Origin: Collybiopsis luxurians FD-317 M1
Lineage: Eukaryota > Basidiomycota > Agaricomycetes > Agaricales > Omphalotaceae
Direction: 5' to 3'
Assembly (NCBI GenBank): GCA_000827265.1
Contig: KN834823.1
Location: 70,063-134,062 of the forward strand
Length of the DNA stretch: 64,000 bases
In this document: piece after piece, positions 36,345 to 48,388 of the stretch
How positions within the stretch are numbered: the stretch's first letter is position 1
Layout: the number at the start of each line of letters is the position of its first letter
Program-made: the position numbers and the translations under genes
The notes under the pieces: generated by a model
The model's database searches: none
What the model was told of the DNA's origin: nothing
Seen by the model: the letters and a program-made list of their open reading frames with translations, nothing else

Positions 36345-37590
36345 TTTCAAACTTGACAACATACTCTCTTCCATCTGGAAGAGTCTTTGATTCACCTCTG
36401 CTAGTTCCTACACATTAAATTCTGACAACCCGTCCAGTGTGTTCTTTCTAAATTTTTGTCTCGGCATGTCTGAGTCCCGACTTGAGAAAATTGGTCAATA
36501 ATAGGAGAGCAAGGACAATCTGAAAAGACCACTTTGTGACTTGAACGTGATAATTAAGTCAGGGCGAGTCCAGATGGCAAGAATCAACTGCCATTCGAAA
36601 AATCCAATTGGAATTTGGGGAAGGAAGAGAGTTCTATTCCACGGCATGGTCCGCGATCTGAACACCGGGTTCCAGAGATTATCCCGGTGCTGACCCATGC
36701 ACCATCGTCTCCGGGACTGCCACAGAAGGAAGAGACGAGCTTGCAACTGACCATGGCATTGCTGCTGTAGATTTCCCCGTCCTAACGACAGCCGACTATC
36801 CACAATACAGGAAGTAACTAGAGTAGAGGGTGAGATTGGGTCCACACTCCTTCGATGCCCTCACGACCACAGAGTAAGTATAGTATAATAAGTTTGGTAC
36901 GGTAAGTTTGGCACGCTGCCTCGGTTTGTTTGGTGCTTCGAGCGATCCGCTGGCGCGCGGAGGTGATGAACAAGAGCATTATATTGATTTGTATAATTTT
37001 GAAGCTGAATAAATGTGTTAAGACTAAATCATTACTGGGTATCCATGCACACTCTGAATGTGCAAGAAATATTCCGAAACTCCCCGATCCAAGTCATGTC
37101 GCATTGAAATCCAAGTCAAATCCACCAAAAGTTCCCTGTTCTCTGCAGCTGTTTCACCTTGGAAAATAAGCTAAATAGGAGAACAAGAATGCGAGAAAGG
37201 CAAAACAACGTATTGAACAGTACGCATAGTGTCTTGAAAAGGGACATGCCTATTCGGGGCACACCTATCCTATCGGACCTAAAACCTTCCTGGGCAGCTA
37301 TATCACCCATAGGCCGCGAGCTTGATATCTCGAAGCCGGTGCCGTAAACCTTGCTCTGTTTCAATTCATCCCCAGCGATTCACCTCCAAAATCAGAAGTT
37401 CAAAAGGTGCATGGAGTTGAGTAAATCTCTTCTTTCTCTCCTTTCTTTTTCCTCTTTTTCTCACTTGAAGAACTTGAAACCCCGCTCCATCCACAGACGT
37501 AGGACGTGCGGCCAAAACTTGAGTCGGTCGTCAGCCGGGCTCCAAGAGGCAACGAGCCATGGGACCTTTTAAAGCCTTGTTAAAGCCTAA
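36345..37590. other. Spacer between duplication copies
   Basis: Contains the right flank of copy A up to about 36500, the second copy of the dispersed ~95-bp repeat, and about 0.85 kb with no supported gene. Short open frames on both strands (36495-36845, 36930-37169, 37116-37364) overlap and lack motifs. Confidence 0.5.
36619..36711. repeat. Dispersed ~95-bp repeat, copy 2
   Basis: Matches 10010-10108 at most positions, including GTTCTATT, ACGGCATGG and ATTATCCCGGTGCTGACCCA. It lies 26.6 kb from copy 1, next to but outside the inverted-repeat element. Confidence 0.6.
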
Positions 37591-37993
37591 AGGGGCGATA
37601 AGCGCTGGTCATTAGCGCTTTAACGGCGCTTTGGTAGGGAACCATGTTCCTTCTTGGTTGCCTCCGCGCAATCACTTGAATTCCCTTCATAGCAGGATGT
37701 ATTTGCAGTCAGTACATAGAGTACATGTACGATTAAATGACCAAGCTGCAATTCAATTTCAATCGGTTAGTAAATTCCACATGCCGAACATTGTTCAAAC
37801 ACAAATTCACAATGGCCGCCCTAAATTGCAGAATGTTTAATTTCAGAGCACCTAGCTCCACTGACACTTCGAGATATCGGTTCGTATTCGGTGCAGTTCT
37901 CCCATTACAAAACCCCAAGTTAATCCCTTTGTATGCAGCTTTTTGCTCGCTTCCTTCTCCTCTCCTTCCACTGCCTTCTCCTCTTCGTACAAT

Positions 37994-40102
37994 ATGCAGA
38001 GCCTCAGTTCAATCACTGGATGGAAGAACAACACACATAAAGTATGGTGGAAGGATCCCGGACTACGGGACAATGTTCTGTCGGTGGCTCTGCTATATTT
38101 TTCTTGGTGAGTGAATCATGCTGCTGTTTCGCTTCACGGAGGAGCAATTGATGAGGGCCTACGACTGGACCAGGGCTTCGGTTGGATACACAGAAGCTGC
38201 CATGAACAGCCTGCAAGCACTTCCCTTCTGGAATGAAGCATTCGCAAATCCATCGGGAATTAGACTCGGAATTCTGGTAGCGTGCATATTTCTAGGTCAG
38301 TTTGCGTAAGTCCAGCCTGAGGGTGCCCAATGTATAACAGCCTATTCATCTGACATGCTCTAATCAACTGTAGTTCTGCTCCTTTCATACATCTCATTAT
38401 GGATCGGTTCGGACGAAAGGCGGCAATCGCATTTGGATCATGGGGGACGGTGAGATGGGAGAGAAACTTCAGATTGCTGCAGTGCTTCTAACCCAACCCC
38501 CTACCTTTAAGATTGCTGGTGCTATCATTACAACGTTTTCACAGAATCAAGCCATGTTCATCGCAGGACGAGTCATCATTGGGGCCTCAGTTCGATTTGC
38601 AACAGTAGGCGCAATGGTTCTCGTGAGTGAGCTGATACATCCCAGACTTCGAGGGCAAGTCGTTTCTCATGGTCTTTCTCTTATCAAGAGACTCACTTTG
38701 CTGTTCACGTTAGGATATCTGCCGCATTCTTTATGGCCTCGTACTGCGCTGGCGCTCCGTTAGCCGCATGGGTGTCTTTCTTCTGCCTTCATTGGCACTC
38801 TAACTGGCAGTGGCGCCTAGTTCTTCTTCTTCAGGTCGTGGCACCCATTGCTTCGCTTATCGGGTTGATTTTCCCACCAGAATCTCCAAGATGGCTTATT
38901 CAACGGGGAAAGCGTGATGAAGCCCTCAAAATCCTAGCAAATTATCATGCGAACGGCGACACAGAAGACGAGCTGGTTCAGCGGGAGTTTCATGAAATAG
39001 TTGAGCACGTCCAGAGGGACAAGGACGCTGACAATACATGCTGGAAGAATGTGCTTCGGACATCAGGAAATCGCTACAGAATGTTGGTAGTGACATTGGC
39101 GGTCTGTGGATCCCTTATTCTTGGCAGTGAGTTCCAAAGTTGCCAGTGATGGTTGGCATTGTGCATTGCTGATGATGTATCCAAGGCGGGATAGCGCGAA
39201 ACTATTTTACTATTGTTCTCAAAGCCGTTGGTATCAAAGATCCGTCGCGCATTAGTAAGTTCTTCTGTAATAATGGGTATCAAAACCGCAACTGGCGCCA
39301 TTTCTGATTTCTGGAACGTTTGTTTGCCAGCCGCGACAAACGGAGGGCTGGGTATCTGGAATATGGTAACAACGGCCGCCGGAGCTATGTTGGTCGACAA
39401 AGCAGGTCGTCGTCCGATGTACCTATGGACAACGCTCGGAATGCTGACATCTCTGTGTGTGATAACGGGGCTTTCGGTTTGTCCTCCTAATTTTATTACC
39501 TACCGCTGTTATAATCATATTTTTCAGGCTGCATTCGAACATCAAACGAGTGATATTCAATCAGCCATCATCCCTATCGCTATTATCGTACTCTTCTTCA
39601 TATTCATTGGATTCCATCAGGCGGGCTGGAACGCGTTATACAGCTTATACATCGTCGAAATTTTGCCGCTCTCTATTCGGAGCAAAGGAATGAGCTGGGC
39701 TAACGTTATCGACGCCCTTATGCTCTTGTATACGTCATTCGTCGACCCGATAGCTTTGCAAGCAATTCAGGTCCGTTTTATCGAGTAGTTGCCATTCTAT
39801 GCTCGCAAGTTACTCATCCTCTCCAACTGCTCATATCGTTCTAGTGGAAGTACTATCTCGTTTACATCGGTATCGATATAATATTCCTCGGTTTGGTGTG
39901 GATGTTGTTTCTCGAAACGAGGTAAAGCGTACTTGAAACCTTCTTGGGTTATGCTGATTGTTTTGATTCGATCACTCCTTCACTGCACAGAGGTGGTACA
40001 ATTGAACAAGCCAGTTTAGTATTCGACCGAGTGAATGGTATTAACAGCAGGGAGAAGGGGCCAGAGGTCGAAGTGAAGAATGGAACGACGCTTACAGAGT
40101 GA
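37994..40102 (+). CDS. MFS sugar transporter (lactose permease-like), copy B
   Basis: Ten exons (37994-38106, 38174-38305, 38374-38449, 38512-38654, 38714-39126, 39186-39254, 39331-39476, 39528-39770, 39845-39921, 39991-40102) give 507 aa with no indel relative to copy A. The same motifs are present: DRFGRKAA, PESPRWLIQRG, GRRPM and LETRGGTIEQ. Intron 4 begins with GC (CGAGG|GCAAGT) where copy A has GT, so a GC-AG intron is needed to keep frame. Intron 7 starts GTTTGT, another weak donor. The intact frame over the whole length suggests both copies have been kept by selection. Confidence 0.88.
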
Positions 40103-40689
40103 TCTACCAATAGAATTGCGAGAACGTATCACTTGAAATCGGAAACGAAATAATCAACTTCATAGGCATAAGGACAGCATATTCTATATACAGTAACATA
40201 GCATACTGGAAGGACATGAATATCATATCGTACGGTGATGGACCGCCATTTTCAGGCCACAAACTGGTAACCTTTTGCCAGCATACCGTTTTGACGCCGC
40301 CTTGATTGTCACCTGCAGCACTTAGTCTTTGGAGCTTTCCACGAAAGCCTCGGTCATAGCGAAGAAAGAAGTTGCAATCGATCTTTGAGAACCAATATCT
40401 CTTGACTCACGGCCTGGATGAGGTCGAATTCCTCATGCTTTCCCCCACTAATATTAGAGCGATACTTCAACGATAGAACGTAGCCGCAAAGGCACGAGGA
40501 CAACAATACAGTTTACGATGCTATGAGTTTCGGTACCTACTCAGTTCAACAAGATTGAACTGAATATCAATCTTACCGGAAGAGGACGTCGACTTCGACT
40601 CCTACTTATGACGCAGTAAACTTGAGGCTCAAAGTTTGCAGTTTCCATAGAGAGGGTAAATCCACGAGGTGTCACGCCGGTGTCGAGGC

Positions 40690-41060
40690 ACATTCAAGAT
40701 TTTTCTCCCTAGGCGATCATCGGATTACGAGCTATTGTATCGGGTGTAGCAGCTGGCAGTTAAGATGCGGAAGTTGGATCGGTTGAAACCTGCTCAGAAA
40801 GAGTCCACCTGATACGCCTTGAGAAGAAGTTATAATTAAGGATCTCTTTTCCTCGATATAGGAGAGCGCTGCGCTTTTATTTGGGCCTGATTAGGGGATA
40901 TCGGTGTTGACGTGTACGGCGTGAGCGTACATGGGGGACGAAGGGTGGAGGGTGGAGGGAGGGGGCTGCGAGGGTTGCTGGGAAGGTGTAGGGGGGTATG
41001 GAGGGTAAGGATACGGGTATGTCGGGTACGGTGGTAGAGCCTGTTTCATGACAAAAGCTG
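40690..41060. other. Copy-B-specific insertion, low complexity on minus strand
   Basis: This stretch has no counterpart after transporter copy A. The minus strand at 40891-41094 reads Pro/Tyr-rich (YPTYPYPYPPYPP), from a GGA/GGGTA-rich purine tract. I treat it as simple-sequence DNA, not a gene. Confidence 0.45.
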
Positions 41061-41360
41061 GCTGAGGTGGAAGGACAAGAGTCAGGTTATACATTGGTTG
41101 CTATGGAAGGAAGAGGTTTGATTCAAAGACACAAAGGCACTCGGCTCATATGAATAGCGTGGAGGTGCAGGAAGGGCGTAGTTACGCGTCGATCTTGCGA
41201 GATTTTTACCGAAAGAATTTTCAAACCTGACAACATACTCTGCTCTATACACCTCTGCTGGTTCCTACAAGTTAAATATTAGCGACTCAACCAGTGTGTT
41301 CTTTCGAAATTTTCATCTCGGCATGCCCGACCTTGAGGAAATCAGTGAATAACGGGAAAG

Positions 41361-43813
41361 AAATACTTCGAGAGTTAAACGAAGTTAAGCCAAGGAAAGT
41401 TCGCAAATGGCGAGGACAGCACTGCCAGTCGAACAATCCGATTATAATTCGAGGTACTTATACGAGCACAGTGAGGGGTCGGGAATAAAAGTATCAATAT
41501 TGATATACCTCTGGTATCAAGTTCAGAGAGTTGCCAACTGCAATGGGTTGGAGGATTGGAGCTGGAAAAGACGCGTCAACGTTGTGGAAGCACATCAAGG
41601 AGAGGTTGAGCGTTGGGCGCTTATTGGAAATGCGTGGTGTCGAACGAGCGCCTAACGTGTATTGAAATTTTTTCCTCCCTATCGTCATCTCCAGTCAGCA
41701 TGGATCTCTGGGCTCGGATTGTCACGCGCCCTTTACCGTTGCAACCGAACTTCGTCACTTTTATGCAAGCTCTAGCTCCCATAACCCCTGCTGAGACTCG
41801 ATTCACGCGCTTTCACACGGATCGGGAGATCTTAGCGGTTTTTGACCGGTTAAAGCGAAAAATATCGGCTGGGATTTGACGTTCAAACTTGCCCATTACT
41901 TCATGACGGAACGGTTGGGACGTGGCACAGTCGAAAACGTCAGCTTCTTTTCTTTTTGACCACATATCGCCGCGTATTAACAAGGCCCTTGACAGGTACT
42001 CCTTCTGTGTACGTGTGAGGGTGGCTTACCTTGCGGTAAACTTGAGGCCCGTTGACTTCGGGGTCCAGCTCATACGTTTCAGTGAAAGAAGCTTCCAGTG
42101 ATCAGCTGAATTGCAATGTTCCTGCCACTGATCAATTCGGGTTCAAATATGAACGACTTGTGCTGCAGGTACGATTTATATAAGAATTGGACTGCCTTGA
42201 ACAAGTTTTGGAACAGGAAAGATCATCGTGCCCTCAAGTCTCCCATCCCTACTAAACGGCCCAACGCAGCCTTCCTCACCGAAAATTAACAGTATATGGC
42301 CAACGACTAGCCAAAATGTCGCATAGTGATCGCATGCGTCCATGCTTTGAGCCTAGTCCGATGTGGAACGGGAAGTTGATCTCTGAACTTTTTTGAAGGA
42401 CCAAACATGCATGAGTAAATGAACGTGGGCCTGAGATCAGTGCAGTTGCAATGTTCGATCTTTACTTGTGCACTGTTTAATGAAAGGAGAAAAAGTCATT
42501 AATTATCCAGAGAAGACCGTGTGTGTATGATCCTGGAGGAAAGGTCTCCGTTAACGTGGATGTGAGTGCGAGGCTAGAGAATATGTCAAGAATATTCATT
42601 TTGTAAAAGGAAAGTGACACCAGAACGAAACTGGTGCTCGAATAAATGACTTAGTGCGAGGTACCATTATCCTGCAAGGCCTGCCCATTGAACTCCCAAG
42701 AATCACGAACAGGCAGCTGGCGCTGCCTGTCAAGCTTCCCCAACAAATCACCATTGCCTAGGTCTATCGTTGGCATAGTCGGGCCAGGATTCTGCGTTTA
42801 AAATACGCGCGAAGTGTCGTTCAAAGTTGTTGATTACATCCATACATTGTCTCCATAATGTCCAGTTCTAGCGAGAGTTAACTGACAAAGAGAAGTCCGT
42901 ATAACGCACACCTGCGAGTTCCATATTTCAAGTTGTAGTCGAGGTTAGATGCCACCCTCAACTGAGGTTCTTTAACTGCCTCCGGGGCTCCACCATCCTC
43001 CTGGCAACATTCTCCCAATGTTGGCCCGATGTTCTTCACTCAATCCAGCGTCTCTCTGTCAAGCATTTCCTTGGAATCTGGTTAACCAACTAAACTATCC
43101 ATATTGAGCACCATACCTAGCACATGCATCTATAGAGTGTGGACACAACCCGCTCGTATTGCGCCTATGACACGGTTTCGTCAGGAACGGTCTTCCCCTT
43201 GCCGCATCCCTCTACACTAAATAGATCAGCCACATGACCGCCTTATACTTGCAGTACCTCGCCTGACTCAAACATTTGGTGTAATGCGATTCATTGCTGC
43301 ACAGCAAGTAAACCAAAAATCCGGATTGCCTCAACGAATACAGTGAGGTTTGGTGTTGCGCATGGGATCCGAGTCACACACCATAGATCGTTGCCTCATT
43401 GCGTGAAGTCGATCAGTTCATTTCCGTGGCCGACTTGCGTAAAGCTGTTCCGTACAATTCCTCGCTTTGCCACGAGTCTTCACACCAATAATGTACGTCT
43501 GTTCTCGATCTTCATTGTCGAGTATAACGGCAAACATGAGTTAGATCCCTCTTATTGTTCGTTCACTTCGGCTGGACGCAGGTTCTTGTGCGGTGGTCTA
43601 TCTTATCATTATGGCAGCCTTCCGCCTAGACCGAAATTCTCAAGCTATGCGTTTAGCCCTGAGTTTCAGCTTCATAGCAGTGCTCCATAACCAGCCATAT
43701 GGATGCACTGCAGTCGTAGTTTAGGGCTCTCCTCCGGAAGAAGCGTCATTCGATTCAAGAATGCTTGGAATATATATACATACCGACAGCCATGAGTTTT
43801 CCCATTCTGCATT
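41361..43813. other. Long intergenic stretch
   Basis: About 2.4 kb with no spliced gene model, RNA gene or terminal-repeat element that I can support. The open frame at 43343-43690 is short, Cys/His-scattered and without a family match I recognise. Confidence 0.4.
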
Positions 43814-44761
43814 ATGAGCGAAAGTCAAGGTAAGCTTTGTATTTTTCGTGTCAATAAAAGCTTCAATTTCTTTTTCTGTCAGCGTCGTCCTCATCGTCTC
43901 ATTACCCGACTCAAAAAGGAATGACAAGATTTCCCACAAAGCCTGGTCAGTGCTATTGACTTCCATTCAGACAACAGCCGTATAATACTCGCGTCATTTT
44001 CAGAGAGGGTGCTTCGATCATATCCAATAGTATCATTGCCACCAGAACCGACACAATCAAAGTTGCAATGTAGGTAAAATAAAACACATCCTTGTTCGTA
44101 TCTAAGCCCATCTTTGTAGATGAATTGCCGCCTTTAATAGTATCTATTCAGCACAATTGGATCAGCACAGTAAAAGCTGGTCGCATTGTGGTAGACACTT
44201 TGTTCTTTCACTTGCTTAATGATGTTAATCCGCTTTTCCATAGTCCGTTGTCCTGTTTCTAGGATCTCTTTTGCAGCTTTCAATAGTCAAAGACCCGGAA
44301 AGCTTCTCTCCTGCTAGTTCTAGAGGATCGGATGCAGATTCAAAAATCCAAGTTGCCCTTCTGGTCCTGAACTACGTAGCTTTGCTTTTACATCTCAGTG
44401 GCATTTTCACTTCATTCATTCTCATCGACCACATTGAAGAACTCCCAATGTCTGCTGCTCGAAAGAGCATGATTGAAGAAGGAAATCTTAGCAGCAACTC
44501 CACTCGCATTCTTCAGCGATATGGCCTGCATAGATCTTGGAACAGAATGGTGGGACATTGTAAGTTTTCTTTCTGCTCTTTCATAATGAGAGGTTGATTG
44601 GCAACTGGTTAGGGTTTGTGACAATATTAATTGCACTAATGTCTTCAGTCGCTTCAATTATTCTCTTTATTTGGGCATACGAACCACTGCCGGTGCAAAT
44701 TGTGATTACCTGTGTCACAACTTTGATTATTTTTTCAATAATAGGAATTTGCATCTTTTGA
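43814..44761 (+). CDS. Orphan small membrane protein, paralogue 1
   Basis: Six exons (43814-43829, 43883-43945, 44004-44069, 44120-44169, 44244-44559, 44613-44761) give 219 aa. A Ser-rich start (MSESQASSSSS) is followed by three main hydrophobic segments: VALLVLNYVALLLHLSGIFTS, TILIALMSSVASIILFIW and IVITCVTTLIIFSIIGICIF. It matches the gene at 49010 in exon layout, length and key positions (ELPPLI/EELLPVF before the first helix; F-(I/V)-L-I/S after it; H-W at the same splice site). Such short multi-helix proteins are a widespread agaricomycete family without a known function, as far as I recall. The start exon of 16 nt is inferred from frame. Confidence 0.68.
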
Positions 44762-45336
44762 ATTGGAATGTGATTGTGCAGAATTCTCATTTGCTGTTTC
44801 TTTCGAATCAAATTGAATCTGGCTCTAAATTTATTTCATTATCTATTTCGAGTATGATTTTTGACACTTATGCTAAATCTATTATCTAATTATACTAGGA
44901 TACTGTAATTTTCACGTTCCTGAATCTCTATCATGTCATAGGATACTTATTCATTTAACTTTCTAGATAAACTACTTCTTACGGCTTTCTTCTTGCATTC
45001 AATTTAATGATATTCATATGTTCTCATTATAATTGTCCTATGTCTATTAGTCGTTGTACTTATTATCATTATATGATATCGAGTAAATTTTATGATACCG
45101 ATTTTAATTTTCGGCACACTACTGTATTCGTGGCAATTTCAGTCTGTAGACCATATAAGCACCATTGTTATTTGCCTTTTGTTCGGAGCCCGCACTTTTA
45201 GTGAAGTCCTGTCAAATTCTGACCGCCGATCCGGTGTCGCGCTCCATGCATACGGTATCTACGCATGATTCACGACAAGTCCTATGGACTTGGGAATGCG
45301 TATGCAGCAACGGAAGCATTTTCGGTATGATCTATA

Positions 45337-45570
45337 CTCAGGCTCACGGAAAGTGATGGGTCAGTCAATATTCCTAGCTTCACTTATTTGTCCAGTCTCT
45401 GCACCATAAGCCCACCTAAGACTATGATGTCTTCAGAGCACATAGACTAGTATATAAGCTTTATTTCACCAATCTTAAAACTCTGAAAAATCATAGATAG
45501 CGGAAGAGAAATGGGCTTTCTTTTTAATGAGCTAGTATTGAGCCGGCCCATCACTTTCCGTAACCCTGAG
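45337..45570. mobile_element. Miniature inverted-repeat element (234 bp)
   Basis: Ends are CTCAGGCTCACGGAAAGTGA on the left and the complement of a near-identical TCACTTTCCGTAACCCTGAG on the right, with weaker symmetry further in. TA flanks both sides (45335-45336 and 45571-45572). It has no coding content. Size, TA target and terminal repeats fit a Tc1/mariner-type miniature element unrelated in end sequence to the one at 29.4 kb. Confidence 0.72.
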
Positions 45571-45572
45571 TA

Positions 45573-46577
45573 TTAAGTAATTCTATTTCCACTTTTAGAC
45601 TATTAACCTTGTTACTGCCTCTGAACCGTCTTTAACATGCTTCGACTTCTACCTCATACTTCAGGCAGATAATTCACTCAGTAGTTCAGTTTCATTTCTC
45701 TAATTTCATAATTCTACATTTGTAGTCTAGTTTTGTTCGTTGAATTGTACATAACGTTATGCCTTAGCCTTTTACTTCTACAAATTTATTCCTTTGACTA
45801 GTTACATTGTTAGTTTTTGGTAGCTAGGTTTCATCTCATTGTATTTATACTCAAACCTACCTACCAGAAAAACAGTATGAATCTCCCCCCATAACTTTGT
45901 CTTTCAAGGCACCTTTGTAAGGAATTGATACTCACCTTCTTTGGTCCAAACAAACTGTTGGACTGCCTTACTGCACTTGCGCAAGCGGCAAGCTTTGGTT
46001 CACTTCAAACTCGAAGTAAGCGGTACCGGCATGTAAGTTGAACAAGATGCAAGGAATCGCAGTGTTGTTATGAGTGCATGGAATGAAATAAAAAACTAAG
46101 TTTATGTGTCGATGAGTTTGTGCCTGATCCAAGGCAGGCAATTTTGCAATTTATATAATTTTAACTAGTGTTCATGACATAAAAATCTAGGAAAACTCTA
46201 CAAGTTCATCACTGAAGAGGGCACAAGTACTGCCACATGTTAACGCCGGCCCACTAACGCTTCAAGTGTAGAAGATTCTGTAGATATGTATGTAGTTATA
46301 AAGGCTCTTGAACATAAACCAGAACTTTTAAGCTCTCATACTATCCCACTGCTTGCAAGCAATGGTAACCTTACTAATGCAATGGTTCCGATAGGGAAGC
46401 CATGAGTTATCACTAAAATTGATCCTCAATTCCATTAATGGTTAAAGATAAATAAAACCTCGCCCTGTGCTCCATAATAATTGAATGTCGAACAGTTAAA
46501 ACGGTGATCATTATTTCCTCCACAGGAACTTTGTGCCTATGGAAGTGCCTTTGTCCTTTAAATAAGTGACAGCTCGC
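45573..46577. other. AT-rich intergenic with element-like segment
   Basis: Positions 46068-46266 resemble 34628-34985 inside the 2.6-kb inverted-repeat element. Shared are GAGTGCATGGAATGAAAT, TGCCTGATCC...GGCAATTTTG, and a GCCCA...AACG...CATCAAG/TTCAAG stretch. No gene is seen. Confidence 0.5.
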
Positions 46578-48388
46578 TTATAAAAAGGTTTTCCCTGGTT
46601 GCGACGATAAGTTATTCACTGTTAAGAAAAGTAATGTAGTACAAACATTAGGTGGAAGTGGTATCGGATTCCCCTCTGGAAGTGTCTGAGGTGCATTTAC
46701 TACTCCCGGTGTCTGCACTGGTATGGCCAGTACAGGCAAAGTTTGTGGCATAGTTACTGCCGGGGGCGATAGCACTGGTCCCAGATTCACTGATGCAGGT
46801 GGCAATGTTTGTGGTTGATTCACTAGTACAACTGGAAGCCCTGATTGTCCTAATTCTGGCTGTGATAACGTCAATTTGGGACTCATCTTTGCTGGCACTA
46901 TAGCTATAGGTGACTTATTTATCTCTGGCTGGGGGAATATGATCACAGCTGGCGGTATAACTTGAGGCACTTTTATTGCTGACTGTTGTAGCAGTGGCTG
47001 GAAGTTCGCGTTTGTCCTCGTAAATTCTGGCGGGGCTTGTGGCATGACCGCAAGCGGCTCTGGTAAGCTTGGACAAACAGCATCCTACAATTCTATCAGA
47101 CGCCGCACATCAGATGTAATTAAGCATACATATTCACCTGGGTAACCTCAGTTTGAGATGGGAAGTTTTCTTCCATGGCAATTTCGGTTAACGGTGTCCA
47201 ATAGGATGATTTACTGGAGTTGCGCGATATTTCCTGAAATGAACCGTATTCGGTGGTCAGTCAATGTTTTAAAAGGTTTAGCTGCACAAACAGTTTGAAC
47301 GGATAAGGAAGGTGGATTTGGCAGAATTGGCTTGGAACCCTTGTAAGAAACCAATACACGGTAAGCTTTACTAGATGCACAAACTTTTGGAATGGTCAAC
47401 AAAAGCGGTTCCCGAGGTATGGACTTTAAACACTTGTTTAGGTATCTCATAAATTCTTTGCGGTTTTCAGTTTCATGTGGATTTATCAGTTTAGAGGATA
47501 CTATCCATCCATTGAGACCTAAAGGTTCAAAGAGTTAGCTAAGCTGTTCTATTTCCTTGAGTGTAGCTTTAATACGTTTCAGCATATATTCACTATCATT
47601 TATCCTCCAAACGTTGACATAAACACCCACTGTAGGGCTGTATGCATAGGTCTCGGGCCCTCTCACTTCGATGGAAGTGCGTTTGCGATTGCAAAGGGCA
47701 AAGACTGTCAGCTCCTTGTGATCTTCATTCACAAGCGCCCTAAGAGCCTTTGACAGTAAAATTGGAGGGTTCTCAGCAGTAGTGCTGAAAGATGGCAGAT
47801 AGAAATGCACTGTGGGTGAATTTGTGACCTTTTGAAAGTAGTGCCATGCTAACACAGATGCTGAAGCTGCCACGTCGCAGTTAAAGCCTGATAGAAAAAC
47901 TGTCTAACATATATATAGGGACTGATAATACTGTCACTTACATGATAAATCTTTCATCAGAGAAATTCCTTGATAAGAGGGATGGTTTTCATGAATACTG
48001 AACTCAGAGGACTTGAGCTCCTTTATATGTATTTTCAGGAGATCTTTGCTCCTCTAATGGATATAATCATAAGTGAATTGTAGATACCTGTAGCAAATAT
48101 AAATGAAGGGTACCTGCAGCCTCTTTTGACAAACGGACAACTGCTTTCGTGCTTGTTTGAGAATTTTGGTTTTGCATTGAGCCTTTTCAGATGCTTCACG
48201 GAATTTTTTCTCAAATAATTCTGCATCCTTGATTTACATTTTTTATGAATTAAATCTAACTGATGTTAATCATTGCATTTACCTGCCCTTGATTATGAGA
48301 ATCCAGCTGGTCCATAATATATTGGTAAATTTCTTCAAACGGATCATCATTCGCATCATATTTGGAGTTTCTTGCATTTTCCAGCATG
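46578..48388 (-). pseudogene. Uncharacterised coiled-coil and Pro-rich gene with in-frame stop
   Basis: Minus-strand exons with consistent frames encode, in order: MLENARNSKYD and an acidic segment; a coiled coil (DAELFEKKFREASEKAQ..., then SKDLLKIHIKELKSS); a compact domain starting CFNCDVAASASVLAWHYFQ and running to LKEIEQLS; then LFEPLGLNGWIVSSKL; and a Pro/Gln-rich tail (LPPASVNLGPVLSPP) ending at 46578. The frame is open across the TAA at 47535-47537, which interrupts a smooth continuation of the protein, so either the gene is dead or it is two genes. A further upstream frame (to 48787) could not be joined without a shift. No known family is recognised. Confidence 0.5.

Larger units (their letters stand above)
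30250..36500 (+). repeat. Segmental duplication, copy A (with later insertion)
   Basis: Matches 37590-41360 in order: a GATAAGCGCTGGTCA-containing leader, a promoter repeat, the sugar transporter gene, and a 3' flank with GGAGGTGCAGGAAGGGCGT. The match is interrupted between about 33745 and 36340 by an inverted-repeat element. It resumes with TTTTCAAAC and continues through CTCGGCATG near 36465. Confidence 0.8.
37590..41360 (+). repeat. Segmental duplication, copy B
   Basis: Matches 30250-33740 and 36340-36500 of copy A. It has one promoter-repeat unit instead of four, lacks the 2.6-kb element, and has an extra stretch at about 40690-41055 absent from copy A. Confidence 0.8.

Noticed and set aside
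40891..41094. Pro/Tyr-rich 67-aa minus-strand frame
   Set aside because: It derives from a purine-rich simple sequence and has no splice or promoter support.
43343..43690. 115-aa plus-strand frame
   Set aside because: No recognisable domain, no partner exons, atypical composition for a fungal protein.
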